Shown one piece after another: positions 52,784-63,223 of a DNA stretch of 64,000 bases. The stretch is from assembly GCF_040215725.1 (NCBI RefSeq), contig NZ_CP157967.1, positions 124,001 through 188,000 of the forward strand, read 5' to 3'. Position numbers and translations under genes: made by a program. Below the pieces are notes generated by a model. The model ran no database searches. It saw only the letters and a program-made list of their open reading frames with translations, and had not been told where the DNA came from. Positions within the stretch are counted from its first letter, which is position 1. Every line of letters begins with the position of its first letter. The DNA is from Rhizobium sp. ZPR4 (lineage in GTDB: Bacteria; Pseudomonadota; Alphaproteobacteria; Rhizobiales; Rhizobiaceae).

Positions 52784-54580
52784 ATGCCAGTCTACAAGGC
52801 CCCGGTGAACGACACGCTCTTCGTCCTGAACGATGTGCTTGGGCTTGAGCGCTACAACAATCTCCCGGGTTACGCCGATGCCACGCCTGATATGATCGAG
52901 GCGATCGTCGGCGAAGCGGCCAAGATTTCGGAAGAGGTGCTCTTCCCGCTCAACTATTCCGGCGATCAGGAAGGCTGCGTGCGCCATGACGACGGCACCG
53001 TCTCGACGCCGAAGGGCTTCAAGGAAGCCTATCGAGCCTATCGCGAAGGCGGCTGGCTGGGCCTTGCCGTGCCGGAAGAGTTCGGCGGCCAGGGGCTCCC
53101 CTATGTGCTGCACTGCGCCGTCGGCGAATATACCTCCGCTGCCAACATGTCGCTGATGATGTATCCCGGCCTGACGCAGGGCGCGATCGCCGCGATCCTC
53201 GTGCACGGCTCCGACGCGCAGAAGCAGACCTATCTGCCGAAGATGGTTGAGGGCATCTGGTCGGGCACCATGAACCTCACCGAGCCGCATTGCGGCACCG
53301 ATCTCGGCCTCTTGCGCACCAAGGCAGTGCCGCAGGCCGATGGCAGCTACAAGATTTCGGGCCAGAAGATTTTCATCTCCGCCGGCGAGCACGACATGAC
53401 GGACAATATCATCCATCTCGTCCTTGCCCGTATCGAAGGTGCGCCTGAGGGCACCAAGGGCATTTCGCTGTTCATCGTGCCGAAGTTCCTGGTCAAGGAA
53501 GATGGCTCGCTCGGCGCGCGCAACCCGGTCTCCTGCGGTGCGATCGAGCACAAGATGGGTATCCACGGCAACGCCACCTGCGTCATGAACTACGACGAGG
53601 CGACGGGTTTCCTGATCGGTGCCGAGAACAAGGGCCTCAACGCCATGTTCGTCATGATGAACGAGGCGCGCCTCGGCGTTGGCCTGCAGGGTCTCTCCAT
53701 CGCCGAAATCGCTTATCAGAATGCCGCCAACTATGCCCGCGAGCGCATCCAGGGCCGCTCGCTCTCCGGCCCGAAGGCACCGGATAAAAAGGCCGATCCG
53801 ATCATCGTCCACCCCGATATCCGCCGCTCGCTGATGACGATCCGCGCCTTCAATGAAGCCGGCCGCGCCTTCCTGCTATGGACGGCGCTGAAATCCGATA
53901 TCGCCCATCGTTCCCCGGACGAAAAGGACCGTCAGTCTGCCGACGATATCCTTGGTCTGGCGACGCCGATCCTCAAGGGCGTCATGACGGACAAGGGCTT
54001 CGAACATGCCGTCATGGCGCAGCAGGTCTTCGGCGGCCACGGCTACATCGAAGAACACGGCATGAGCCAGTATGTCCGCGATGCCCGTATCGCGATGATC
54101 TACGAAGGCGCCAACGGCATCCAGGCGCTCGATCTCGTCGGCCGCAAGCTGGCGCTGAACGGCGGCCGTGCCGTCATGGCTCTCTTCAAGGAAATCGGCG
54201 ATTTCTGCGAGGAGAACCGCAACGACGAGCAGATGGCTTTCTATACCAAGCATCTGAAGAAGGGCTTGAACGACGTGCAGGCCGCGACCATGTGGTTCAT
54301 GCAGAATGCCATGGCCAAGCCCGACAATGCCGGTGCCGGCTCGACCGATTACATGCACCTCTTCGGCCTCGTCGTCCTCGGCTACATGTGGGCCAAGATG
54401 GCGAAGGCGGCGCAGGATGGCCTTGCAAGCGGCGACAGCGCGCGCGAGGATTATCTGAAGAACAAGCTTGTCACGGCGCGGTTCTACATGGAGCGCATCA
54501 TGCCGGAAACGGCATTGCGCAAGACCCGCATCGAAACCGGTGCCGATACGATGATGGAACTGGCGGCGGAAGCCTTTTGA
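52784..54580 (+). CDS. Acyl-CoA dehydrogenase with C-terminal extension
   Basis: 598 residues, longer than the ~390 of short-chain enzymes. Features: [20 protein letters not shown] (N-terminal extension of this subfamily), [19 protein letters not shown], the flavin-binding segment [16 protein letters not shown], and [20 protein letters not shown] with the general-base Glu region. It does the first, FAD-linked step of fatty-acid beta-oxidation. A thiolase and a bifunctional FadB/FadJ-type gene follow, which makes a complete cycle. Confidence 0.93.
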   Translation: MPVYKAPVNDTLFVLNDVLGLERYNNLPGYADATPDMIEAIVGEAAKISEEVLFPLNYSGDQEGCVRHDDGTVSTPKGFKEAYRAYREGGWLGLAVPEEFGGQGLPYVLHCAVGEYTSAANMSLMMYPGLTQGAIAAILVHGSDAQKQTYLPKMVEGIWSGTMNLTEPHCGTDLGLLRTKAVPQADGSYKISGQKIFISAGEHDMTDNIIHLVLARIEGAPEGTKGISLFIVPKFLVKEDGSLGARNPVSCGAIEHKMGIHGNATCVMNYDEATGFLIGAENKGLNAMFVMMNEARLGVGLQGLSIAEIAYQNAANYARERIQGRSLSGPKAPDKKADPIIVHPDIRRSLMTIRAFNEAGRAFLLWTALKSDIAHRSPDEKDRQSADDILGLATPILKGVMTDKGFEHAVMAQQVFGGHGYIEEHGMSQYVRDARIAMIYEGANGIQALDLVGRKLALNGGRAVMALFKEIGDFCEENRNDEQMAFYTKHLKKGLNDVQAATMWFMQNAMAKPDNAGAGSTDYMHLFGLVVLGYMWAKMAKAAQDGLASGDSAREDYLKNKLVTARFYMERIMPETALRKTRIETGADTMMELAAEAF

Positions 54581-54611
54581 CGGAATGAGATGATAATTTC
54601 CTGGGGGCAAA

Positions 54612-54851
54612 ATGGCATCAAAGGGTGATTTACAGGATTGGGTGGTCGACGCTCTCCGTTCAAATAAAGGATCTGCGTCAATTCTCTACGTTGCCCAACA
54701 CATCTGGGAGAATCACGAGAAGGATCTAGACGGCAGTCCGCTATTTTATTCGTGGCAATACGACATGCGTTGGGCCGCCACTGAACTGCGAAAGAAGGGT
54801 CTATTAGTTGCGGCAAGTGATGACCGTCGTGGAAAGTGGACCCTAAAATAA
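54612..54851 (+). CDS. Small protein inserted in the beta-oxidation operon, unknown
   Basis: 79 residues, with GGGGG about 5 nt before the ATG. MASKGDLQDWVVDALRSNKG, then ILYVAQHIWENHEKDLD and WQYDMRWAATELRKKGLL look like a short winged-helix fold, as in some restriction-related N-terminal domains. Its base and codon use appear less GC-rich than in the neighbours, so it may be a recent insertion. It lies between the dehydrogenase and thiolase genes, in the same direction. Confidence 0.65.
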   Translation: MASKGDLQDWVVDALRSNKGSASILYVAQHIWENHEKDLDGSPLFYSWQYDMRWAATELRKKGLLVAASDDRRGKWTLK

Positions 54852-54901
54852 CCCGCTTGGTGCGGACCTGCGGCTTTAACGTCGCATTGAGGAGATGAGA
54901 C

Positions 54902-56110
54902 ATGACCGAGGTTTTCATTTACGACCACGTGCGCACGCCGCGCGGGCGGGGCAAGAAGGATGGATCGCTGCACGAAGTGCCCTCCGTTCGCCTTGCCGCC
55001 AAGACGCTGGAGGCGATCCGCGACCGCAACGGCCTCGACACCGAAACGGTTGACGACATCATCATGGGCTGCGTCGATCCGGTCATGGAAGCCGGCGCCG
55101 TCATCCCGAGGGGTGCCGCCTTCGAAGCCGGCTATTCCACCAAGGCGCCCGGCATGCAGATTTCCCGTTTCTGCGCCTCCGGCCTCGATGCCGTGAATTT
55201 CGGTGCCGCCAAGATCGCTCAAGGGGCCGACGATATCGTCATCGCCGGCGGTGTCGAAAGCATGTCGCGCGTCGGCTTGGGCATGTCCGGCGGTGCATGG
55301 TTCATGGACCCCTCGGTCAACTTCCCGGCCTATTTCATGCCGCAGGGCGTATCGGCCGATCTCATCGCCACCAAATACGGCTTCTCGCGCGATGACGTCG
55401 ACGCCTATGCCGTCGAGAGCCAGAAGCGCGCCGCCAATGCCTGGGAAAAGGGCTACTTCAAGAATTCCGTCGTGCCGGTGAAGGATATTAACGGCCTGAC
55501 CATTCTCGACCGCGACGAGCATATGCGTCCAGGCACCGACATGCAGGCGCTGGCCTCGCTCAACCCGTCGTTCCAGCTGCCGGGCGAGATGGGTGGCTTC
55601 GAAGCTGTCGGCATTCAGGCGCACCCGGAAGTGGAACGCATCAACTACGTCCATCACGCCGGCAATTCCTCGGGCATCGTCGATGGCGCCGCCGCCGTGC
55701 TGCTCGGCTCCAAGGCGGGCGGTGAGAGCATGGGCTTGAAGCCGCGCGGCCGCATCAAGGCCTTCGCCAATATCGGCTCCGACCCGGCGCTGATGCTGAC
55801 AGGCCCGGTCGACGTTACCGAAAAGCTGTTGAAGCGCTCGGGCATGACGCTTGCTGACATCGATCTTTTCGAGCTTAACGAAGCCTTCGCCGCCGTGGTG
55901 CTGCGCTACATGCAGGCTTTCGATATCGAGCATGACAAGATCAACGTCAATGGCGGCGCAATTGCAATGGGCCATCCGCTGGGTGCCACCGGCGCGATGA
56001 TCCTCGGCACCGTGCTGGACGAACTGGAACGACGCGATCTCAACACCGCGCTGGTCACGCTCTGCATCGGTGCCGGCATGGGCACCGCCACGATCGTCGA
56101 ACGCGTCTGA
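54902..56110 (+). CDS. Acetyl-CoA C-acyltransferase (thiolase)
   Basis: 402 residues, after a GAGGAGATGAGAC leader. Thiolase active-site elements are all present: nucleophilic Cys in [31 protein letters not shown] with the catalytic His, and the second Cys in [12 protein letters not shown]. In beta-oxidation it cleaves 3-ketoacyl-CoA. It lies between the small protein and the FadB/FadJ-type gene, so the operon is continuous. Confidence 0.94.
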   Translation: MTEVFIYDHVRTPRGRGKKDGSLHEVPSVRLAAKTLEAIRDRNGLDTETVDDIIMGCVDPVMEAGAVIPRGAAFEAGYSTKAPGMQISRFCASGLDAVNFGAAKIAQGADDIVIAGGVESMSRVGLGMSGGAWFMDPSVNFPAYFMPQGVSADLIATKYGFSRDDVDAYAVESQKRAANAWEKGYFKNSVVPVKDINGLTILDRDEHMRPGTDMQALASLNPSFQLPGEMGGFEAVGIQAHPEVERINYVHHAGNSSGIVDGAAAVLLGSKAGGESMGLKPRGRIKAFANIGSDPALMLTGPVDVTEKLLKRSGMTLADIDLFELNEAFAAVVLRYMQAFDIEHDKINVNGGAIAMGHPLGATGAMILGTVLDELERRDLNTALVTLCIGAGMGTATIVERV

Positions 56111-56125
56111 GGGGGAGGAAACCAA

Positions 56126-58336
56126 ATGGCCTACACGAATTTCACCGCCGAAACGGATGCTGACGGCATTGCGCTTGTCACCTGGGACATGCCCGGCAAG
56201 TCCATGAACGTCTTCACTGCCGAAATCCTCGAAGAACTGAATGCCATCATTGACGCGACCGTCGCCGACGCCGCCGTCAAGGGCGTGGTCTTCACGTCTG
56301 GCAAGTCCTCCTTCTCCGGCGGCGCCGATCTCTCGATGATCAAGTCGATGTTCTCCTTCTATCAGGAGGAAAAGGCGAAAGACCCGGCTGCAGCTGCGAA
56401 GAAGCTCTTCGATCTTGTCGGGCGCATGACCGGCCTCTTCCGCAAGCTCGAAACCTGCGGCAAGCCTTGGGTTTCGGCCATCAACGGCACCTGCATGGGC
56501 GGCGCTTTCGAACTGTCGCTGGCCTGCCACGGCCGCGTCGCTTCCAGCGCCAAGAGCGTCAAGATCGCGCTGCCCGAGGTCAAGGTCGGCATCTTCCCCG
56601 GCGCCGGCGGCACACAGCGCATTGCGCGCCTGACGGATGCGCAATCCGCCCTGCAGATGATGACGACGGGCCAGTCGCTGACGGCGGCGCGCGCCAAGGC
56701 GATGAACCTCGTGCATCAGGTGGTCGAGCCGGATCAGCTGATCCCCGCCGCCAAGCAGATGATCAAGGACGGCCTGAAGCCCGTCGCTCCCTGGGACGAA
56801 AAGGGCTTCAAGGCACCAGGCGGCGGCATCTGGACGCCTGCAGCGGCCCAGCTCTGGCCGGCAGCGCCCGCCATCCTGCGCCGCGAGACATCGGGCAATT
56901 ACCCGGCAGCACTCGCCATCCTCAAATGCGTCTATGAAGGCTTGCAGGTTCCCTTCGATACCGGCCTGAAGATCGAGCAGCGCTATTTCACCCATGTGCT
57001 GCAGACCACCGAAGCCTATTCGATGATCCGCTCGCTGTTCATCTCCATGCAGGAACTCGGCAAGGGCGCCCGCCGCCCGGCAGGCCAGCCGAAGACCGAA
57101 TTGAAGAAAGTCGGCGTCGTCGGCGCCGGTTTCATGGGCGCATCGATCGCCTATGTCACCGCCGCCGCCGGCATTCCGGTCACGCTGATCGACCGCGACA
57201 TCGAGGCCGCGACCAAGGGCAAGGGCGTTGGAGAAGGCTTGGTCAAGGATTCGATCGGTAAGGGAAGACTGACGCAGGACGAGGGTGCAGCGCTGCTCTC
57301 GCGCATCACGCCGTCGGCCGACTATGCCGATGTGAAGGACGCCGATCTCGTCATCGAGGCGGTGTTTGAGGATCGCGAAGTCAAGAAGGCGGTCATCGAG
57401 GCCGTCGAAGCCGTGCTGCCCGCCGGCGCCGTCTTCGCCTCCAACACCTCGACGTTACCGATCACCGGTCTTGCGAAGAATTCCAAGCGCCCGGTCGATT
57501 TCATTGGCGTCCACTTCTTCTCGCCGGTTGAGAAGATGATGCTGACCGAAGTCATCCTCGGCAAGGAAACCGGCGATCATGCGCTCGCGGTGGCGCTCGA
57601 TTACGTCGCTGCGATCAAGAAGACGCCGATCGTGGTCAACGACACGCGCGGCTTCTTCATCAATCGCTGCGTCTTCCGCTACATCCACGAAGCCTATGAC
57701 ATGCTGATCGAAGGCGTGCCCGCTGCCATGATCGAGAATGCCGCCAAGATGGCCGGCATGCCGGTCGGGCCGCTGGCGCTCAACGATGAAGTCGCCATCG
57801 ATCTCTCCTACAAGATCCTGAAGGCGACGGTCGCCGATCTCGGCGAGAAGGCGGTCGATCCGCGTCACATGCAGCTCGTCACCGGGCTTGTGGAAGGTGA
57901 GGGCCGCCTGGGCCGAAAGAATTCCAAGGGCTTTTACGACTATCCGCCGAAGCCGGCCAAGAAGTCGCTCTGGCCGGGCCTCAAGGATCTCTATCCACAG
58001 AAGAAGGCCGATGAGGTCGATGTCAATGTGCTGAAGCAGCGCTTCCTCGCCACCATCGCGCTCGAGGCCGCCCGTACCATCGAAGAGGGCATCGTCACCG
58101 ATCCGCGCGAGGCCGATGTCGGCTCCATCCTCGGCTTCGGCTTTGCCCCCTATACCGGCGGGGCGCTGTCCTACATCGACGGCATGGGCGTAAAGGTTTT
58201 TGTAGAGCTCTGCGAAAAACTGGCCGCCGCCTATGGCCCGCATTTCCAGCCGACGGCGCTGTTGAAGGACATGGCCGCAAAGGGCGAAACCTTCTATGGG
58301 CGCTTCGATCCCTACCGCGTCGCGAAGGCGGCTTGA
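56126..58336 (+). CDS. Bifunctional enoyl-CoA hydratase/3-hydroxyacyl-CoA dehydrogenase
   Basis: 736 residues. N-terminal crotonase half: [34 protein letters not shown] and [20 protein letters not shown] (catalytic Glu region). Then the Rossmann dehydrogenase domain begins at [20 protein letters not shown], with [19 protein letters not shown] and the C-terminal dimerisation part ([16 protein letters not shown]). It does two steps of beta-oxidation. It starts 15 bp after the thiolase stop codon and ends before a strong terminator. Confidence 0.94.
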   Translation: MAYTNFTAETDADGIALVTWDMPGKSMNVFTAEILEELNAIIDATVADAAVKGVVFTSGKSSFSGGADLSMIKSMFSFYQEEKAKDPAAAAKKLFDLVGRMTGLFRKLETCGKPWVSAINGTCMGGAFELSLACHGRVASSAKSVKIALPEVKVGIFPGAGGTQRIARLTDAQSALQMMTTGQSLTAARAKAMNLVHQVVEPDQLIPAAKQMIKDGLKPVAPWDEKGFKAPGGGIWTPAAAQLWPAAPAILRRETSGNYPAALAILKCVYEGLQVPFDTGLKIEQRYFTHVLQTTEAYSMIRSLFISMQELGKGARRPAGQPKTELKKVGVVGAGFMGASIAYVTAAAGIPVTLIDRDIEAATKGKGVGEGLVKDSIGKGRLTQDEGAALLSRITPSADYADVKDADLVIEAVFEDREVKKAVIEAVEAVLPAGAVFASNTSTLPITGLAKNSKRPVDFIGVHFFSPVEKMMLTEVILGKETGDHALAVALDYVAAIKKTPIVVNDTRGFFINRCVFRYIHEAYDMLIEGVPAAMIENAAKMAGMPVGPLALNDEVAIDLSYKILKATVADLGEKAVDPRHMQLVTGLVEGEGRLGRKNSKGFYDYPPKPAKKSLWPGLKDLYPQKKADEVDVNVLKQRFLATIALEAARTIEEGIVTDPREADVGSILGFGFAPYTGGALSYIDGMGVKVFVELCEKLAAAYGPHFQPTALLKDMAAKGETFYGRFDPYRVAKAA

Positions 58337-58367
58337 GCCAACAAATCGTTGCTGACGACAAATAATG

Positions 58368-58395
58368 GGCCGCTCCTGTCGGGAGCGGCCTTTTT
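58368..58395 (+). terminator. Terminator of the beta-oxidation operon
   Basis: GGCCGCTCC (58368-58376) pairs with GGAGCGGCC (58382-58390), followed by five T, 31 bp after the last stop codon. Confidence 0.92.
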
Positions 58396-58437
58396 CGTTC
58401 GTCCTCTGCTTGAGTTCATCGAACCGAGGAGAATGAC

Positions 58438-58881
58438 ATGATCGAGATCATCGGCAATCGCGATGAGGCGGAAGCCATCAACGCAATGCTTGCGGGCTGG
58501 TCCTCAGCTCTTGGCAACAAGGATGCGGCGGGCGTGGTCCGGCATTTAAGCGACGATGTCATCGGCTTCACCCTGGCGGCACCATTGGTGCACAAAGGTA
58601 AGGGTGAAAAGGGATTGGAGGCTTGGTTTTCGACCTGGGAAGGGCCGATCGGCGGCGATGCCATCGAGGTCAGATTGACGGTTGGTGAAGATGTCGCCTT
58701 CTGGACGGGCCTCGTGCAGATGACCGGCAAGAAGACGGATGGTGTCGAAGTCGATCTCTGGTTTCGCCAGACGCTCGGCCTCAGAAAAGAGGCTGGCATC
58801 TGGAAGATCGTCCACGAACATACATCGGTGCCGTTTGCCATGGATGGCAGTGGTCTTGCCGAGCTTAGGCTCAAACCGTAA
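58438..58881 (+). CDS. NTF2-like/SnoaL-type protein
   Basis: 147 residues, with GAGGAG about 7 nt upstream of the ATG. One cone-shaped NTF2-like domain: INAMLAGWSSALGNKDAAGV, LSDDVIGFTLAAPLVHKGKG, then WKIVHEHTSVPFAMDG at the C terminus. Members of this family include small-molecule isomerases and uncharacterised binding proteins; the ligand is unknown. It is convergent with the MFS gene. Confidence 0.85.
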   Translation: MIEIIGNRDEAEAINAMLAGWSSALGNKDAAGVVRHLSDDVIGFTLAAPLVHKGKGEKGLEAWFSTWEGPIGGDAIEVRLTVGEDVAFWTGLVQMTGKKTDGVEVDLWFRQTLGLRKEAGIWKIVHEHTSVPFAMDGSGLAELRLKP

Positions 58882-58889
58882 GATTTTAC

Positions 58890-60101
58890 TTACACAACAC
58901 TCAAGGGCTTTTCCCGACTGGATCGCAAGGCAACAACGCCCCAGCCGATGAGCAGAAGGATTGCCGCCGCATAGATATCGGCGGCCTCGGCAAAGCCGAG
59001 TGCTTTCGATAGGAAGCCTGCCAGGATGGCGGGCACGCTGAAGGCGAGGTAGCTCTGGATGTAGAAGGCCGAGAGCAGCCCCGCGCGCTCGTCCGGCTTT
59101 GCCAGCGGCATGATGCTTCTGACCGTGCCGAGGAAAGCCGCCCCGAAGCCCGAGCCCGCAATCAGAGTCCCCGAGGCGAGGATCGACACCTCAGCCGCAT
59201 GCATGCCGGCGATGATGGTCAGTATGCCGAGCGTCATGCTCGGTATTCCGAACTTCATGATCGTGGCGGCGGATCTCCTGCGCAGCAGGAAGACGGCGGC
59301 TGCACCGCTGATCGTCAATGCCGCGACCACCGAGCCGCCGACCAGCGGCATCGTGCTGCCGGTCGTTGCGGTTACAAGCGAAGGCACCAGCGACAGATAG
59401 AAGCCGGCGAGCGCCCAGACGGCAACATTGATCGGTGTCAGCGCCAGCAGCGTCCGGCGCGCCTGCTGGGGAACAGCGACTTCCGGCTTCAGCGATGCGA
59501 GTGCGCCGGCCCGTCGGTTCGTTGTCTCCGGCACCAGCCATAGCAGCACTGCCTGCAGCGCCAGGAGAGCGAGCGTGACGATATAGACGAGTATGGTCGG
59601 AGCCGGCGCAAACTGGATCAGCAGGCTCGTGCCGAGCGCGCCGATCGCCATGCCGGCAAGCGGGGCAAGGCTGTTGGTGATCGATCCCCTGATCGGGTCG
59701 AGATCGACAAGGGCGGCACCGATGGAGCTGACGGCTGCGCCTGTCGCAAAGCCCTGCACGATGCGGGCGGCAATCAGCCAATCCGGACCCTTGGCCATTA
59801 AAAACAGCGCTATCGCCACCATATTGAGCAGGATCGAAGCGAAGATCACCGGGCGACGGCCGAGATGGTCGGAAATCGAGCCGACGATGAGCAGCGCGGC
59901 GAGAAGGGAGAAGGCATAGACGGCGAAGATTACCGTGAGCAGCACCGGCGAGAAGGCGAAGGCCTGCTGATAAAGGCGGTAGAGAGGCGTCGGTGCGGAT
60001 GAGGCGGCCAAAAACAGGGCACTGGTCGCGGCATAATAGGACGGCGCCAGGCGTCTGGCTGCTGAAATCGGCGTGCTGGCGGTGGAATCGAGCGAGGTCA
60101 T
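58890..60101 (-). CDS. MFS transporter
   Basis: 403 residues with about twelve hydrophobic segments. The loop between segments 2 and 3 carries IVGSISDHLGRRPVIFASIL, the MFS motif A; GFATGAAVSSIGAALVDLDP follows in segment 5 as in drug exporters. A TetR regulator lies divergent 137 bp away, so it is probably an inducible exporter of small molecules. Confidence 0.9.
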   Translation of the reverse strand: MTSLDSTASTPISAARRLAPSYYAATSALFLAASSAPTPLYRLYQQAFAFSPVLLTVIFAVYAFSLLAALLIVGSISDHLGRRPVIFASILLNMVAIALFLMAKGPDWLIAARIVQGFATGAAVSSIGAALVDLDPIRGSITNSLAPLAGMAIGALGTSLLIQFAPAPTILVYIVTLALLALQAVLLWLVPETTNRRAGALASLKPEVAVPQQARRTLLALTPINVAVWALAGFYLSLVPSLVTATTGSTMPLVGGSVVAALTISGAAAVFLLRRRSAATIMKFGIPSMTLGILTIIAGMHAAEVSILASGTLIAGSGFGAAFLGTVRSIMPLAKPDERAGLLSAFYIQSYLAFSVPAILAGFLSKALGFAEAADIYAAAILLLIGWGVVALRSSREKPLSVV

Positions 60102-60129
60102 CGACTATATCCTGCCTAAAGCTAAAAGA

Positions 60130-60184
60130 TTGCGTTAGACGGATATAGGTCGCCTGATGCATAAAAGCAAATAATTTGCGTTAG
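60130..60184. promoter_or_regulatory. Direct repeats in the MFS-TetR gap
   Basis: TTGCGTTAG occurs at 60130-60138 and 60176-60184, 46 bp apart, in the 137-bp gap between divergent genes. They may be binding sites for the TetR protein, although TetR sites are usually inverted repeats. Confidence 0.4.
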
Positions 60185-60238
60185 TGAATAACCCATGGTC
60201 ATTCACGATCAGCAAAAGGGAAAGATTGGCAAAGGCCT

Positions 60239-60805
60239 ATGGGCTACAGAGAAAATCCCCGCCCCGGCGGGCGCAGTGCCAGAGTGCAGGCCGCCGTGCA
60301 TCAATCCGTTCGCGACATGCTGGCAACCATGGATCGCGCCGATGTGACGATCCCCCTGATCGCGCAGCGCGCCAATGTCACGCCGTCGACGATCTACCGC
60401 CGTTGGGGCGATCTGCAAGAGCTTCTGGCCGACGTTGCCGCCGCACGCCTGCGGCCCGAAGGCGAGCCCGCCAGGATCGGCAGCGCCCGCGAGGATCTGG
60501 AAGCCTGGGTCGAGCAATATGCCGATGAGATGGCTTCCGGCGTCGGCCGGCAAATGCTGCGCGATATTCTTGCTGCAGCCGACAGTGCTAATGCGGAGAA
60601 ATGCGGCACCTATACGCGCTACCAGCTGAGCGTCTTCATCGCCCGGGCCGAGGAGTGCGGCGAGCCCTTTCCGACCCTGGTAGAACTGATGGATCACGTC
60701 ATCTCGCCGATTATCTATCGCATCCTCTTCAACCAGGCGCCCGACTCCGACTACGTCCGCAAGCTCGTCGCGAAGGTAATGCCGGAGAGTGCAGCCAGGA
60801 CTTGA
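60239..60805 (+). CDS. TetR-family transcriptional regulator
   Basis: 188 residues. The N-terminal helix-turn-helix spans IPLIAQRANVTPSTIYRRWG, preceded by VQAAVHQSVRDMLATMDRA. A C-terminal helical ligand domain follows (WVEQYADEMASGVGRQMLRD, PTLVELMDHVISPIIYRILF), as in the TetR/AcrR C-terminal subfamily. It probably represses the divergent MFS gene and itself. Confidence 0.92.
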   Translation: MGYRENPRPGGRSARVQAAVHQSVRDMLATMDRADVTIPLIAQRANVTPSTIYRRWGDLQELLADVAAARLRPEGEPARIGSAREDLEAWVEQYADEMASGVGRQMLRDILAAADSANAEKCGTYTRYQLSVFIARAEECGEPFPTLVELMDHVISPIIYRILFNQAPDSDYVRKLVAKVMPESAART

Positions 60806-61055
60806 TGCGCGACCAGCAATGGCGAGCGACTCACTCGAACTCCCCCAAGCACATTCAGTGGCTTCGGCTTGGTTGCTCGCAACTGACGAACAAGTAGCCA
60901 AGCATATGCACGTTAAAATTGCCAAAGCTGCGAAATTATCATGGGATATGCATGCTTGAGCGAGGCTCGCGGTCAATTTGCTGTTGAAAAATAAGGAAAA
61001 AGATGGTGCTAATTATCATCAGTGAATTCAACGGCAACGCGAAGGGGACTGCTCA

Positions 61056-61481
61056 ATGCTTAATGAATTCAAGGCATTTATCGCCCGTGGCAATGTCATG
61101 GATCTCGCAGTCGGCGTGATCATTGGCGGCGCTTTCGGCGGCATCGTTAAATCGCTGGTTGACGATATCATCATGCCGATCGTCGGCGCGATTTTCGGTG
61201 GCTTCGATTTCTCGAACTACTTCGTCGGCCTTGCCTCGGGGGTCAACGCACCGACGCTTGCTGCGGCCCGCGCCCAGGGCGCGGTTCTCGCCTACGGTAG
61301 CTTCATCACCGTCCTTATCAACTTCCTGATCCTCGCCTGGATCATCTTCCTCATGGTCAAGGGCGTGAATGCGTTGCAGGCCCAGGTCGCGCGCAAGGAA
61401 GAAAAGGTTGCCGAGGCAGCGCCGCCGCCGGCCGACGTCCAGCTGCTGACGGAAATCCGCGATCTTCTCGCGAAGCGCTGA
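61056..61481 (+). CDS. mscL: Large-conductance mechanosensitive channel
   Basis: 141 residues. [20 protein letters not shown], then [20 protein letters not shown], is the pore-lining first helix and entry of MscL. The second membrane segment is [20 protein letters not shown], followed by the cytoplasmic helix ([15 protein letters not shown]). It opens upon hypo-osmotic shock. The 250-bp gap before it (60806-61055) is AT-rich and holds no gene I can support. Confidence 0.96.
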   Translation: MLNEFKAFIARGNVMDLAVGVIIGGAFGGIVKSLVDDIIMPIVGAIFGGFDFSNYFVGLASGVNAPTLAAARAQGAVLAYGSFITVLINFLILAWIIFLMVKGVNALQAQVARKEEKVAEAAPPPADVQLLTEIRDLLAKR

Positions 61482-61503
61482 TAGGTACAGTTCAACCTCT
61501 TTC

Positions 61504-61535
61504 AAAGCCTCGGTCTCCACAAGGGCCGGGGCTTT
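61504..61535 (+). terminator. mscL terminator candidate
   Basis: AAAGCCTCGGTC pairs with GGCCGGGGCTTT over 12 bp with a few G-T pairs. Only a short ATT follows, so termination strength is uncertain. Confidence 0.55.
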
Positions 61536-61625
61536 ATTCATCACCAAAATCGATCAGTCGCTAAGGCAAAGTCATGGGATTTGTCCGCCGCTCTGCTTTA
61601 TGAAGGCAGAAACCGGAGACTTTGC

Positions 61626-62792
61626 ATGTCGATACTGAACAGCCTCAGCCCGCGCGCACTCGCAGCACCCGAAAGCGGGATCGTCGAAGTGGTCAATTAT
61701 GCCCGCGGTCGCGATGGCCTGTTGCCGCTTTGGGTCGGCGAGGGCGATCTGCCGACGCCGGATTTCATCAACCGTGCCGCCATGGCGTCGCTCAATGCCG
61801 GTGAGACCTTCTACACCTGGCAGCGCGGCATTCCGGAGCTGCGCCAGGCACTCGCCGACTACTATGGCCGGCATTTCGGCACGTCGCTGCCGATGGACAA
61901 TTTCTATGTCGTCGGCTCCGGCATGCAGGCGATCCAGCTGTCCGTGCAGGCGATCACCTCTCCCGGCGACGAGATGGTCTATCTCTCCCCGGCCTGGCCG
62001 AACATTGCCGCCGCGCTCGAGATCGCGGGTGCCCGCTCCGTTGCCGTGCCCTTGCAGTTCGAGCACGGCAAATGGTCGCTTGATTTGGGCCGGCTGGAAG
62101 CGGCGATCACGCCGAAGACCAAGGGCCTCTTCATCAATACCCCGTCCAACCCCACGGGCTGGACGGCGACCCATCAGGATCTCCGCGATATCCTCGCCTT
62201 GGCGCGCAAGCACGATCTCTGGATCATGGCCGACGAGATCTATGCGCTGTATTATTATGCCGGCGGCCGCGCGCCGAGCTTCCTGGATGTGAAGGAAGCC
62301 GATGATAAGATCCTCTTCGTCAACTCCTTCTCGAAGAACTGGTCGATGACCGGTTGGCGCGTCGGCTGGATCGTCGCGCCGGCCGAGCTCGGACAGGTGA
62401 TCGAGAACCTCGTGCAATATTCGACCTCGGGTGTCGCGCAATTCATGCAGAAGGGTGCCGTTGCCGCACTGAACGAGGGCGACGATTTCGTCCGCTCCAA
62501 CATCGCCAAGGCGACCCGCTCGCGCGATATCCTCTGCGACGCGCTGATCGCCACCAACCGCGTGCAGACCTTGAAGCCGGATGGCGCGCTCTATTCCTTC
62601 CTCAGGATCGACGGCGTCACCGACAGCCGCAGGGCCGCCATCGACATCGTCGACAAGACCGGCGTCGGCCTGGCGCCCGGAACGGCCTTTGGAAAGGGTG
62701 GCGAGCTGTTCATGCGCGCCTGCTTCCTGCGCGATCCCGTGCAGGTGGCCGATGCCGCGGAAAGGTTGAGCCGGTATATTCTAAGTTTGTGA
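61626..62792 (+). CDS. Class I/II PLP-dependent aminotransferase
   Basis: 388 residues from the ATG at 61626, 8 nt after GGAGA. Fold-type I enzyme: SLNAGETFYTWQRGIPELRQ, FYVVGSGMQAIQLSVQAI, INTPSNPTGWTA, IMADEIYALYYYAG (the Asp that contacts the PLP ring) and VNSFSKNWSMTGWRVGW with the Schiff-base Lys. The amino-acid substrate cannot be read from the sequence. It stands alone, followed by a repeat-containing gap. Confidence 0.92.
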   Translation: MSILNSLSPRALAAPESGIVEVVNYARGRDGLLPLWVGEGDLPTPDFINRAAMASLNAGETFYTWQRGIPELRQALADYYGRHFGTSLPMDNFYVVGSGMQAIQLSVQAITSPGDEMVYLSPAWPNIAAALEIAGARSVAVPLQFEHGKWSLDLGRLEAAITPKTKGLFINTPSNPTGWTATHQDLRDILALARKHDLWIMADEIYALYYYAGGRAPSFLDVKEADDKILFVNSFSKNWSMTGWRVGWIVAPAELGQVIENLVQYSTSGVAQFMQKGAVAALNEGDDFVRSNIAKATRSRDILCDALIATNRVQTLKPDGALYSFLRIDGVTDSRRAAIDIVDKTGVGLAPGTAFGKGGELFMRACFLRDPVQVADAAERLSRYILSL

Positions 62793-62858
62793 TGCGGGGG
62801 CTTTGGTTCGCGCGGCGCTACGGCGGAAAGGCATCTTCGAGATTGCCGCACCTCTGTA

Positions 62859-63043
62859 CCCCCTCTGTCGCTGTCGCGACATCTCCCCCACGAGGGGGGA
62901 GATCGTTGGGAGTTTGTAGCTGTCCTTAACAATAGGACGCGCTTCAGCTTCTGCGGATACAATATTGGTTTGAGGTAGGTCGGTGCTACAGGCGACCAAC
63001 CTCCCCTTGTGGGGAAGATGTCACGAAGTGACAGAGGGGGGTG
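62859..63043. repeat. Inverted pair of CCCCCTCTGTC-type rhizobial repeats
   Basis: Unit A (62859-62903) begins CCCCCTCTGTCGCTG and has CATCTCCCCCACGAGG. Unit B (62993-63043) is its inverted counterpart. The two face each other around 89 bp, so the whole looks like a small MITE-like element with terminal inverted repeats. The 431-bp gap 62793-63223 holds no other feature. Confidence 0.7.
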
Positions 63044-63223
63044 AACACTCTCCAGGTGCATCACAATAGCGATCGCGCACCCAATCCATAAAATGCAATC
63101 GATCCGCGAAAGACCACCCTAACCATTCCCGCAATCTTTCCCGCCCCACCTCCCGCTTTTAATCAATTTCGCAGGAGAAGCGGCCTCATATATCGCCGAC
63201 AAGACTTGGCGGGGACGCGAAGA

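Noticed and set aside
62591..63064. 157-codon open frame on the minus strand after the aminotransferase
   Set aside because: It runs through repeat sequence and the 3' end of the aminotransferase gene, with no domain.
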